Shown piece by piece: positions 1 to 6,254 of a stretch of DNA of 6,403 bases. The position numbers were made by a program, and so were the translations under genes. The stretch lies in the NCBI GenBank assembly GCA_937914965.1, contig CALGIY010000125.1, positions 1 through 6,403 of the forward strand, in the 5' to 3' direction. Each line of letters opens with the position of its first letter. The first letter of the stretch is position 1. This stretch comes from an uncultured Thermoanaerobacteraceae bacterium (GTDB taxonomy: Bacteria > Bacillota > DSM-12270 > Thermacetogeniales > Thermacetogeniaceae). The notes beneath the pieces are model-generated. The model worked only from the letters and a program-made list of their open reading frames with translations, was not told the origin of the DNA and searched no databases.

Positions 1-66
1 ATGTTTGACCTGGTGGTCAAAGACATACCGGCGGGACGGCTTGTGATAACGGTTATTGGTAAATAA
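1..66 (+). CDS. C-terminal end of an unidentified upstream gene (partial)
   Basis: Frame 1 is open from the window edge and ends at TAA 64-66, giving the tail [21 protein letters not shown]. The ATG at position 1 is probably internal, since no ribosome binding site can be seen. The other two forward frames also contain stops, so this frame is only the most likely one. In Bacillus and many Clostridia the gene before rpsO is ribF (riboflavin kinase/FAD synthetase), but this tail does not resemble the usual RibF C-terminus, so I do not assign it. It lies 32 bases before the S15 start. Confidence 0.35.
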   Translation: MFDLVVKDIPAGRLVITVIGK

Positions 67-86
67 CAAAAGTTTATGAAAAAGTG

Positions 87-92
87 AGGAGG
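87..92 (+). promoter_or_regulatory. Shine-Dalgarno site of rpsO
   Basis: AGGAGG lies six bases before the ATG at 99. It fixes the start there. An in-frame GTG at 84 overlaps this site and would add five residues (MRRFS) that S15 proteins do not have. Confidence 0.85.
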
Positions 93-98
93 TTCTCA

Positions 99-368
99 AT
101 GTCTTTCAATTCAGCAGCAAAGAAAGATCTTATCGAAAAATACCAGACGCATGAACGCGACACAGGTTCTCCAGAAGTACAAATAGCACTGCTGACAAAA
201 CGGATTAATTACCTGACCGAACATCTTAAGGTGCATAAAAAGGACCATCATTCACGAAGGGGATTGTTAAAGATGGTAGGCCAAAGGCGAGGGCTTCTTA
301 ATTACCTGCGAGAAAATGATCCCTCGCGTTACCGTGTTATTGTAGAAAAACTTGGGTTGCGGCGTTAA
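99..368 (+). CDS. rpsO: Small ribosomal subunit protein S15
   Basis: Encodes an 89-residue protein, the standard length of bacterial S15, a primary 16S rRNA-binding protein that organises the central domain of the 30S platform. The S15 signature is complete: the early [15 protein letters not shown] segment (residues 22-36), then [19 protein letters not shown] (39-57, with the KDHHSRRG rRNA-contact loop), QRRGLLNYL (62-70), and a basic C-terminus ending GLRR. The ATG at 99 is chosen for its AGGAGG site and because it gives the canonical length. It is followed 69 bases later by pnp, the arrangement found in very many bacteria. S15 represses its own mRNA in several species, but the 32-base leader visible here shows no clear structure of that kind. 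Confidence 0.98.
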   Translation: MSFNSAAKKDLIEKYQTHERDTGSPEVQIALLTKRINYLTEHLKVHKKDHHSRRGLLKMVGQRRGLLNYLRENDPSRYRVIVEKLGLRR

Positions 369-384
369 TAAAGTGTTTATCGGA

Positions 385-408
385 GGGAGAGCGGTTAACC
401 GCTCTTTC
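385..408 (+). promoter_or_regulatory. rpsO-pnp intercistronic hairpin (attenuator or RNA-processing site)
   Basis: A perfect 18-base palindrome, AGAGCGGTTAACCGCTCT (388-405), is extended at its base by two G-U pairs and one G-C pair (385-387 with 406-408). It is followed by a U-rich but interrupted run (TTCTGATTATTATTTTG, 405-421). It could be a leaky intrinsic terminator that lowers pnp relative to rpsO, or a double-stranded RNA processing site. In Escherichia coli the rpsO-pnp gap holds both a terminator and an RNase III hairpin used for PNPase autoregulation. Whether this applies here is inference. Confidence 0.6.
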
Positions 409-426
409 TGATTATTATTTTGTATC

Positions 427-432
427 GGAGGT
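427..432 (+). promoter_or_regulatory. Shine-Dalgarno site of pnp
   Basis: GGAGGT lies five bases before the ATG at 438 and selects that start over an upstream in-frame TTG at 420, which would place the site inside the coding region. Confidence 0.8.
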
Positions 433-437
433 TCGTT

Positions 438-2555
438 ATGCCAGAAACATTTGAAATGATGCTTGGTGGCAGGCCTTTAATATTAGAATTTGATAAAGTT
501 GCTAAACAAGCTAATGGGTCTGTTTTGGTACACTACGGTGATACAGTAGTTTTAGTTACCGCAACTATTTCTAAAGAACCACGGGAGGGTATTGATTTTT
601 TTCCGCTCCTGGTTGATTATGAAGAGCGGTTGTACGCTGTAGGGAAGATCCCAGGGGGGTTTATTAAAAGGGAGGGTAGACCTACAGAGAAAGCTATTCT
701 TTCTGCAAGGTTAATTGATAGACCAATTAGGCCGCTTTTCCCATCTGGTTTCCGCAATGATGTCCAGGTCGTCGCAACTATCCTTTCTGTTGACCAGGAC
801 TGCCCACCTGATATAACAGCAATGATTGGGGCCTCGGCAGCCCTCTCCGTTTCTGATATTCCGTTTGCAGGCCCTATCGGGGGAGTTGTTGTTGGCCGGG
901 TTGGAGAGGAGTATGTACTTAACCCTACAGTAGAGCAAGAAAAACAGAGTGATATGCATATCGTTGTAGCTGGAACCCAAAAAGCGGTTTTGATGGTTGA
1001 GGCAGGTACCCAGGAAAAAAGTGAGGAAATGATCCTCAAGGGAATCGAGTTTGGGCACCAAGCGATCCGGGAAATTGTGCAGCTTCAGGAAAAAATTGTC
1101 CAGGAGATCGGCAAAGAAAAGCTGGCCATTCCTGTATCTGAAGTAGATCCTATGGTAGAAAAAGATGTTCGTGCTTATTCCGGTGATAAGATTGCTATTG
1201 CAGTGAAAAACCCAGATAAACTGGCTAGGCAGGAAGCCTTGAGTGATTTAGAGAGAGAAACAGTGGAGCACTTCACTGATATTTACCCGGAACAGCAAAA
1301 GGCAGTCAAAGATATTTTCTCAAAGATGGTTAAAGAGATTGTGCGCAGAATGATTCTTGAGGAAGGTATTCGTCCTGACGGAAGAGATCTCACTGAAATT
1401 AGACAGATTACCTGTGAGGTAGGAGTTCTGCCGCGTACTCATGGGAGTGGGCTTTTTACAAGGGGCCAGACCCAGGTGATGACTGTGGCAACATTGGGAA
1501 CTGTCAGAGAAGAGCAGATTCTGGATGATTTAGGGCTCGAAGAATCCAAACGCTACCTGCATCATTATAATTTCCCTTCCTACAGTGTTGGTGAAACTAA
1601 ACCTATGCGAGGTCCGGGCCGTAGAGAGATTGGCCACGGGGCATTGGCGGAAAGGGCGTTAGTTCCTGTGCTGCCTGATGAGGACAAGTTTCCTTATACT
1701 GTCAGGCTTGTTTCTGAAGTACTAGAATCAAACGGTTCTAGTTCGATGGCCAGTGTCTGCGGCAGTACTATGGCTTTGATGGATGCCGGGGTTCCCATTT
1801 CCACTCCTGTTGCAGGAATTGCTATGGGACTGGTGACCGATGAAGATCGCTTTGCAATATTGAGCGATATCCAGGGGATGGAAGATGCCCTGGGTGATAT
1901 GGACTTTAAAGTTGCTGGAACTGACAAGGGAATTACAGCATTACAGTTGGATATAAAAGTACAGGGTATTGACCCAGATGTCCTCAGAAAAGCTCTTGCC
2001 CAAGCAAGAGAGGGAAGGATGTTTATTCTCGGAAAGATGGCTGAGGCAATTGAGGAGCCGCGCGCAGAACTTTCACCCCATGCTCCAAGAATTATTACTA
2101 TGACGATCCATCCGGACAAGATCCGCGATGTAATTGGTCCTCAAGGTAAAATTATCAGGAGAATTGTTGAGGAGACAGGAACCCAGATCGACATTGAGGA
2201 TGACGGGCGTGTCTTTATCACAGCCATCAGTGAAGAAGCTGGGAAGAAAGCTGTCAGCATCATCGAAAGTCTAACCCAGGATGTTGTGGTTGGGAAAATC
2301 TATTTGGGCAAGGTCGTCCGGTTGATGGACTTCGGGGCCTTTGTTGAAATTATCCCGGGAGTCTTGGGAAGCTCAGGCAAGGAAGGTTTGGTACATATTT
2401 CTCAGCTAGATGAACAAAGGGTTAACCGCGTCCGGGATGTTGTTAAAGAAGGAGACGAGATTATCGTCAAGGTAACCGAAATAGATAGACAGGGACGTAT
2501 TAACCTTTCCCGTAAAGAAGCTGTAAGAGCACTACACAAGAAAACGGAAAAATAA
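438..2555 (+). CDS. pnp: Polyribonucleotide nucleotidyltransferase (PNPase)
   Basis: Encodes 705 residues, the normal PNPase size. The enzyme is a trimeric 3'-5' exoribonuclease that degrades RNA phosphorolytically, releasing nucleoside diphosphates, and can add tails in reverse. The domain order is complete: first RNase PH-like domain (about 10-145, with the [11 protein letters not shown] and [10 protein letters not shown] segments), helical linker (about 150-310), second RNase PH domain (about 320-545), KH domain (about 551-612, GPQG loop 567-570) and S1 domain (about 618-692). The active-site elements are present: [11 protein letters not shown] (336-346), SNGSSS (431-436), and the two aspartates D483 and D489 in MEDALGDMD, equivalent to E. 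coli D486 and D492. The S1 domain has extra residues around VLGSSG (642-647), between IIPG and KEGLVHIS. It probably shares transcripts with rpsO and may be controlled by the hairpin before it. No sign of damage. Confidence 0.98.
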   Translation: MPETFEMMLGGRPLILEFDKVAKQANGSVLVHYGDTVVLVTATISKEPREGIDFFPLLVDYEERLYAVGKIPGGFIKREGRPTEKAILSARLIDRPIRPLFPSGFRNDVQVVATILSVDQDCPPDITAMIGASAALSVSDIPFAGPIGGVVVGRVGEEYVLNPTVEQEKQSDMHIVVAGTQKAVLMVEAGTQEKSEEMILKGIEFGHQAIREIVQLQEKIVQEIGKEKLAIPVSEVDPMVEKDVRAYSGDKIAIAVKNPDKLARQEALSDLERETVEHFTDIYPEQQKAVKDIFSKMVKEIVRRMILEEGIRPDGRDLTEIRQITCEVGVLPRTHGSGLFTRGQTQVMTVATLGTVREEQILDDLGLEESKRYLHHYNFPSYSVGETKPMRGPGRREIGHGALAERALVPVLPDEDKFPYTVRLVSEVLESNGSSSMASVCGSTMALMDAGVPISTPVAGIAMGLVTDEDRFAILSDIQGMEDALGDMDFKVAGTDKGITALQLDIKVQGIDPDVLRKALAQAREGRMFILGKMAEAIEEPRAELSPHAPRIITMTIHPDKIRDVIGPQGKIIRRIVEETGTQIDIEDDGRVFITAISEEAGKKAVSIIESLTQDVVVGKIYLGKVVRLMDFGAFVEIIPGVLGSSGKEGLVHISQLDEQRVNRVRDVVKEGDEIIVKVTEIDRQGRINLSRKEAVRALHKKTEK

Positions 2556-2584
2556 GGCATCCTTTTAAGCAAATATCTTCCTGC

Positions 2585-2612
2585 CTCCCTGAATACAGAT
2601 TTATTCAGGGGG
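2585..2612 (+). promoter_or_regulatory. Hairpin enclosing the ylxY ribosome binding site
   Basis: CCCTGAAT (2587-2594) pairs perfectly with ATTCAGGG (2603-2610). The stem can extend outward by a U-G and a C-G pair (2586/2611, 2585/2612) and inward by an A-U pair. The 3' arm contains the only purine-rich Shine-Dalgarno candidate for the next gene (AGGGGG, 2607-2612). A folded stem would therefore hide it from ribosomes. It is not a convincing terminator, because the T-rich stretch begins about nine bases after the stem and lies in the coding region. Confidence 0.55.
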
Positions 2613-2619
2613 TGTGGAA

Positions 2620-3324
2620 GTGTTTGTTTTTTTCTGGAGAAAAAAGAAGGTTTTGATCTTTCTGGCAGGGGCCATTTTTATTGCGATTTGCATTTGTATG
2701 TCCGCTTTTAACTCTGAACAGGTTTTTCAACAGAAAAAACCAGTTTACCAGGGAGATCCGGCTAAAAAGCAGGTTGCTATAACTGTAAATGTGGATTGGG
2801 GGGGAGAATGCCTTCCAGGGATGCTGGATATTTATAGAGAAAATAAGGTAAAAGCAACTTTTTTTATTAGTGGTAGGTGGGCTGAAGAGCACCCACAGCT
2901 TGTTCAAAAGATCGCTCGCTCTGGCCACGAAATTGGTAACCATGGTTATTCCCACCCGCATGTTAATGATCTCAGCAGGGAAGAGAACCTTGAAGAAATA
3001 GAGAAAACCGCAAGTATCATACGGAAAATCACAGAACAGAAAACACGCTACTTCGCGCCGCCGTATGGCAAATTCAATGACACTGTTCTAGATGCCGTTT
3101 TCAGAACAAAACATCAGGTAATCCTTTGGACAGTCGATACTGTTGACTGGCAGAAACCACCGCCAGCAACAATTGTTTCTAGGGTTCTCACTGGCGTACA
3201 TAACGGTTCCATTATTCTTATGCATCCTACAGAACAAACGATCCAGGCACTGCCTGAGATGATCAATGGCCTTCGGAAGCAGGGTTATCAAATCGTAACT
3301 TTGGAAAAACTAATATCTGACTAA
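2620..3324 (+). CDS. ylxY: YlxY-type membrane-anchored polysaccharide deacetylase (CE4/NodB fold)
   Basis: Encodes 234 residues from GTG 2620, seven bases after AGGGGG (2607-2612). A GTG at 2614 is also in frame but touches that site. A basic stretch (RKKK, 7-10) and a hydrophobic segment (11-29) predict an N-terminal anchor with the enzyme outside the membrane. The CE4 domain covers about 50-233: a divergent motif 1 (VNVDWGGE, 56-63), motif 2 with metal-ligand histidines H108 and H112 in NHGYSHPH, motif 3 RYFAPPYG (143-150), motif 4 WTVDTVDW (170-177) and motif 5 LMHP (200-203). CE4 enzymes remove N- or O-acetyl groups from sugars such as peptidoglycan or chitin oligomers. In motif 1 an asparagine (N57) sits where TFDDG-type enzymes have the catalytic-base aspartate, so activity is uncertain. 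The position after pnp matches B. subtilis ylxY. Substrate unknown. Confidence 0.88.
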   Translation: MFVFFWRKKKVLIFLAGAIFIAICICMSAFNSEQVFQQKKPVYQGDPAKKQVAITVNVDWGGECLPGMLDIYRENKVKATFFISGRWAEEHPQLVQKIARSGHEIGNHGYSHPHVNDLSREENLEEIEKTASIIRKITEQKTRYFAPPYGKFNDTVLDAVFRTKHQVILWTVDTVDWQKPPPATIVSRVLTGVHNGSIILMHPTEQTIQALPEMINGLRKQGYQIVTLEKLISD

Positions 3325-3348
3325 CCCCCGAAGGGAGATCTATGTCAG

Positions 3349-4467
3349 ATGAGAGAAATTCTGCGCTGTTGTATACTGATATCATTTCTGATTTTCTTTT
3401 TCTCGACAAGCGATAAGGCCTGCGCAGCAGAAGGGGCGCTCCCGCTCACTGCAGATGCGGCTGTTTTGATTGACTACCAGACTGGTACTGTTCTTTACGG
3501 CAGCAATGCCACACGACCGCTTCCTCCTGCCAGTACAACCAAAATCCTGGCAAGTCTTTTAAGCTTGGAAATAGGTGATGGCAAAGATACTGTGATTATT
3601 GATAAGTACACGGCCAGTGTAGAGGGGACAAGCATTTACCTTAAATCTGGTCAAATACTCAGTCTTCGTGATTTAACAAAGGGTGCTCTCATCAATTCTG
3701 GGAATGATGCTGCGACCGCAATTGCCATTCACCTGGCTGGGAATGAACAGCAGTTTGCATCCTTGATGAATTATAAAGCCAAAACCGTTGGCTGCTGGCA
3801 GAGCCGCTATTATAATCCACATGGTCTTCCCCAGGTGGGACATGCTGTTAGTGCTTACGACATGGCCAGAATTACCCGATATGCCTTGAAAAATAAAAAT
3901 TTCAGGTGTATTGTGAGCACCAGGAGCGATCGGATAAGGGATGCCAGCGGTAAAGTTATTAAATTATATAATACAAACAGACTCCTGGGCCACCGGGAGC
4001 GAGGCATTGAGGTGGTGGGAGTGAAAACGGGGACGACCAGTGAGGCAGGAGAATGTCTGGTTGCTGCTGCGAACGTTAAGGGTCAGCTATTAATTAGTGT
4101 AGTACTAGGGAGCAGTAACCGTTATGCAGATACTCTTCGGCTCTTCGAATTTGGAGCAAAGGAATGCCATTCTGTTCAAATCCGGCGCAAAACACCTTGT
4201 TTCCAAGTACCGGTATGGCGGGGGTCTCAATCTGAGGTAGCAGTTGGCCCAGAAGAAGACATTTCAGTGGTGGTACCCACCAATCAACTTCCTCTCCTGG
4301 AAAAAAGGGTTTATCTCAAACCTTACCTGAGGGCCCCTTGTGCTAAGGGAAGCAGGGTGGGAAGGATGGAGATAGTGCTGGGGAATAACCTTCTTTACTC
4401 TACAGAACTCATTACACTTCAGGATATTTCTAAACGATGCTTTTCTATAAAAAAAGGGTTTCGGTGA
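3349..4467 (+). CDS. D-alanyl-D-alanine carboxypeptidase (DacF/DacB-like low-molecular-weight PBP, S11 family)
   Basis: Encodes 372 residues. It has a signal peptide: basic R2 and R6, a hydrophobic run (about 8-19), and a likely cleavage near ACAAEG (24-29). The three penicillin-binding motifs are in order: SxxK as S62-T-T-K65, SxN as S117-G-N119, and KTG at 226-228. A C-terminal PBP5-like beta domain follows (about 270-360). The enzyme trims the terminal D-alanine from peptidoglycan pentapeptides outside the membrane, which limits cross-linking. No clear amphipathic membrane anchor is seen at the C-terminus. Cysteines are numerous for an exported protein (for example C149, C187, C236, C273, C284, C331, C364). 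The gene begins 24 bases after ylxY, suggesting one transcript. ATG 3349 is the only usual start after the in-frame stop at 3322, but GGGAG (3333-3337) lies 11 bases away. A role in spore cortex is inferred from the neighbours; the exact subgroup (dacB, dacF) is not settled. Confidence 0.93.
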   Translation: MREILRCCILISFLIFFFSTSDKACAAEGALPLTADAAVLIDYQTGTVLYGSNATRPLPPASTTKILASLLSLEIGDGKDTVIIDKYTASVEGTSIYLKSGQILSLRDLTKGALINSGNDAATAIAIHLAGNEQQFASLMNYKAKTVGCWQSRYYNPHGLPQVGHAVSAYDMARITRYALKNKNFRCIVSTRSDRIRDASGKVIKLYNTNRLLGHRERGIEVVGVKTGTTSEAGECLVAAANVKGQLLISVVLGSSNRYADTLRLFEFGAKECHSVQIRRKTPCFQVPVWRGSQSEVAVGPEEDISVVVPTNQLPLLEKRVYLKPYLRAPCAKGSRVGRMEIVLGNNLLYSTELITLQDISKRCFSIKKGFR

Positions 4468-4511
4468 GGAGATAGCATATTTCATATTTAAATAAGAAAA
4501 ATCAAACTCTT

Positions 4512-4517
4512 GGGGGT
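4512..4517 (+). promoter_or_regulatory. Shine-Dalgarno site of the M16 peptidase gene
   Basis: GGGGGT lies seven bases before ATG 4525 and decides that start. An in-frame TTG at 4510 overlaps the site and is therefore unlikely. Confidence 0.65.
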
Positions 4518-4524
4518 CCAGTTA

Positions 4525-5799
4525 ATGTATCACAAAAATGTTTTAGATAACGGAGCAACCATTGTTACTGAGGAAATACCTGGAGTACATTCTGTAGCAA
4601 TTGGTTTTTGGGTTAAGACCGGCTCTAGGTTCGAAGAACCCGAGGAAGCCGGTATTTCACATTTGATCGAACACTTGCTATTTAAAGGAACAAGCAAAAG
4701 AGATGCCAAACAGATCGCCGAATCGATCGAAGCTGTTGGTGGCCAGATTAATGCTTTCACAAGCAAGGAATATACCTGCTATTATGTACGGGTTCTTGCC
4801 GAGTACCTACCACTGGCAGTTGATGTGCTTGCTGATATGCTGTGCAACTCCCTGTTTCGTGAGGATGACATTGCCCGTGAGAAACATGTGGTAGCAGAAG
4901 AGATTGGTATGTATGAAGATACCCCGGATGATATTATTCACGATTACTTTTCTAGAACTATCTGGAAAAACCACCCCTTGGGGCGGCCGATCATTGGAAC
5001 AAATGATTCATTGTCCAGAATTACCAGGGACCACATTCTATCGTATTACAAGCGCCATTACTGTCCTTCTAATTTAGTAGTGGCGTTGGCCGGTAGATTC
5101 CAGCAAAATGAAGCAGTTGATCTGCTGGAGACAGCTCTTGGAGCCCTTCCCTCAGGAAGTATTAATAACAATATTACTCCCCCGCAGACCACGGCTGCAC
5201 TGCAGACTTTTTACCGCGATTTGGAACAGGTACAGATCTGTATGGGTGTACCGGGCGTATCTTTGTATGATGAAAAAATATATGTTTTGCAGATACTGAA
5301 CATTATATTAGGAGGAGCAGCGAGTTCCCGACTTTTTCAGCGAATTCGGGAAGAACGTGCTTTGGTTTACGCTATTTACAGCTACTCCCTTGCTTTTCTA
5401 GATAGCGGTTTGTTTACGGTTTACGCAGGAACAAATCCTGCTAATTGCCAAGATGTATTAGATTTAACCTGGGAAGAGATCCAGAAGATCAAAGAATCTG
5501 GCTTAACTGTTCAGGAACTGAGCAGGGCGAAGACTCAGGTTAAAGGAAGTCTTTTGTTGGCTCAAGAAAGTGTTCTCCATCATATGCACCGTCTGGGGAA
5601 ATCCGAACTTGTTTATCATAGGTTGATTGCCATCGAAGAAATACTGAAAAAGATAGCGGCACTGACCGGGGATGATGTTCAGGCTTTTGCACGGGATCTC
5701 TTTGATCCAGAGCATTTGACAATAACCGTACTGGGGCCCCTGAATGAAAATCAGATCACTTACCCGCAATCTATCTCTAAACATAATTCTAACTCCTGA
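4525..5799 (+). CDS. mlpA: M16-family zinc metallopeptidase (MlpA/PqqL-like, insulinase family)
   Basis: Encodes 424 residues, the usual length for single-chain bacterial M16B peptidases, which work as dimers. The N-terminal half holds the inverted zinc motif HxxEH as H46-L-I-E-H50 in GISHLIEHLLFKG. The third ligand lies about 76 residues later in HVVAEEIGMYED (E126, or E125). The C-terminal half (about 190-405) is the inactive-fold partner domain, with GGAASSRLFQRIREERALVYAIYS (about 263-286) carrying the conserved R/Y region that helps bind substrate. There is no signal peptide, so it is probably cytoplasmic. In B. subtilis the orthologue lies between ylxY and ymxH. Here the carboxypeptidase gene separates it from ylxY, with a 57-base gap, and ymxH follows after 43 bases. 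The natural substrate is unknown. Confidence 0.93.
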   Translation: MYHKNVLDNGATIVTEEIPGVHSVAIGFWVKTGSRFEEPEEAGISHLIEHLLFKGTSKRDAKQIAESIEAVGGQINAFTSKEYTCYYVRVLAEYLPLAVDVLADMLCNSLFREDDIAREKHVVAEEIGMYEDTPDDIIHDYFSRTIWKNHPLGRPIIGTNDSLSRITRDHILSYYKRHYCPSNLVVALAGRFQQNEAVDLLETALGALPSGSINNNITPPQTTAALQTFYRDLEQVQICMGVPGVSLYDEKIYVLQILNIILGGAASSRLFQRIREERALVYAIYSYSLAFLDSGLFTVYAGTNPANCQDVLDLTWEEIQKIKESGLTVQELSRAKTQVKGSLLLAQESVLHHMHRLGKSELVYHRLIAIEEILKKIAALTGDDVQAFARDLFDPEHLTITVLGPLNENQITYPQSISKHNSNS

Positions 5800-5842
5800 T
5801 ACATAAATTCAGATGAAAGACTAATAAAAAGGAGGGAGGGGG

Positions 5843-6109
5843 TTGAGGCTCAGCGAGTTGGTAGGGAAGGAGATCATCAATATTTTTGATGGGGTGCGTC
5901 TTGGTACCATAGGGGATTCCGATCTGGTGATCGATTCAGAGAATGGGGAAGTGGCATCGATTGTACTTCCGCAGCGCTCGAGTTTCATAAATTTGTGGTT
6001 AGACAAACAGGAAATAGTAATACCCTGGTCGTCTGTAAAAAAAATCGGTAGTGAAGTGATTATCGTGGACTTAGATGAAACTTACTCACTCAATAAAAGG
6101 TATCGTTAA
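5843..6109 (+). CDS. ymxH: YlmC/YmxH-family small PRC-barrel protein
   Basis: Encodes 88 residues from TTG 5843, with AAGGAGG (5829-5835) seven bases upstream; no other start fits as well. The sequence matches the PRC-barrel beta pattern: RLSELVGKEIINIFDG (2-17), the LGTIGDSDLVID strand pair (20-31), GEVASIVLP (35-43) and IVIPWSSVKKIGSEVIIVDL (58-77). Related YlmC/YmxH proteins in spore-forming Firmicutes are linked to sporulation by distribution and gene order, but no biochemical role is established. PRC barrels usually act as small protein- or RNA-binding modules. It is the last gene before the terminator at 6125, and its place after the M16 gene matches B. subtilis mlpA-ymxH. Confidence 0.85.
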   Translation: MRLSELVGKEIINIFDGVRLGTIGDSDLVIDSENGEVASIVLPQRSSFINLWLDKQEIVIPWSSVKKIGSEVIIVDLDETYSLNKRYR

Positions 6110-6124
6110 AAATTGAACTTACTC

Positions 6125-6153
6125 AACCCGGTTCGCCGGGTTTTTTTTCTTTT
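6125..6153 (+). terminator. Rho-independent terminator of the rpsO-ymxH block
   Basis: AACCCGG (6125-6131) pairs with CCGGGTT (6136-6142) around a TTCG loop, giving seven perfect pairs. It is followed by a run of T (6141-6148, then CTTTT). It lies 15 bases after the ymxH stop and is the only canonical intrinsic terminator seen in the window. Confidence 0.93.
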
Positions 6154-6188
6154 GTACCGGAAACGGGAAATGTTTTGGAAAACCTTGA

Positions 6189-6217
6189 TTGACAGAAAGC
6201 GACATTTATACGAGAAT
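6189..6217 (+). promoter_or_regulatory. Sigma-A-like promoter for dapB
   Basis: A perfect -35 TTGACA (6189-6194) is followed after 17 bases by GAGAAT (6212-6217), a four-of-six match to TATAAT. The start of transcription would fall near 6224, about 30 bases before the dapB start. It lies between the terminator and dapB, where a promoter is expected. The leader is far too short for a lysine riboswitch. Confidence 0.6.
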
Positions 6218-6254
6218 AAAGGCAAGATCGTTCTAGAAATGGGGCAGATTTAAG

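Noticed and set aside
41..69. Promoter TTGTGA-N17-TAACAA before rpsO
   Set aside because: The -10 box matches only three of six positions, and the region overlaps the end of the upstream reading frame. Support is too weak.
617..1061. Open frames on the minus strand opposite pnp
   Set aside because: They lie antisense to strongly conserved PNPase sequence, have no ribosome binding sites and resemble no protein family; shadows of the real gene.
1722..1742. CTAGAA...TTCTAG inverted repeat inside pnp
   Set aside because: Six-base arms inside a conserved coding segment, with no sign of function beyond encoding protein.
2605..2961. Minus-strand open frame opposite the deacetylase
   Set aside because: Its translation has no family features and the opposite strand carries clear CE4 motifs.
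3982..3999. CTCC-T-GG...CC-G-GGAG stem-loop inside the carboxypeptidase gene
   Set aside because: Imperfect, has no T-run and lies in coding sequence; expected by chance.
4482..4510. Sigma-E-like promoter (TCATATT, 14-base spacer, CAAACTCT) before the M16 gene
   Set aside because: The boxes partly match, but transcription would begin around 4517, removing most of the ribosome binding site at 4512-4517. The match is probably chance in A/T-rich sequence.
6154..6254. Lysine riboswitch or T-box leader before dapB
   Set aside because: The space after the terminator is about 100 bases, and the predicted transcript leader only about 30. No conserved leader elements or second terminator are visible.
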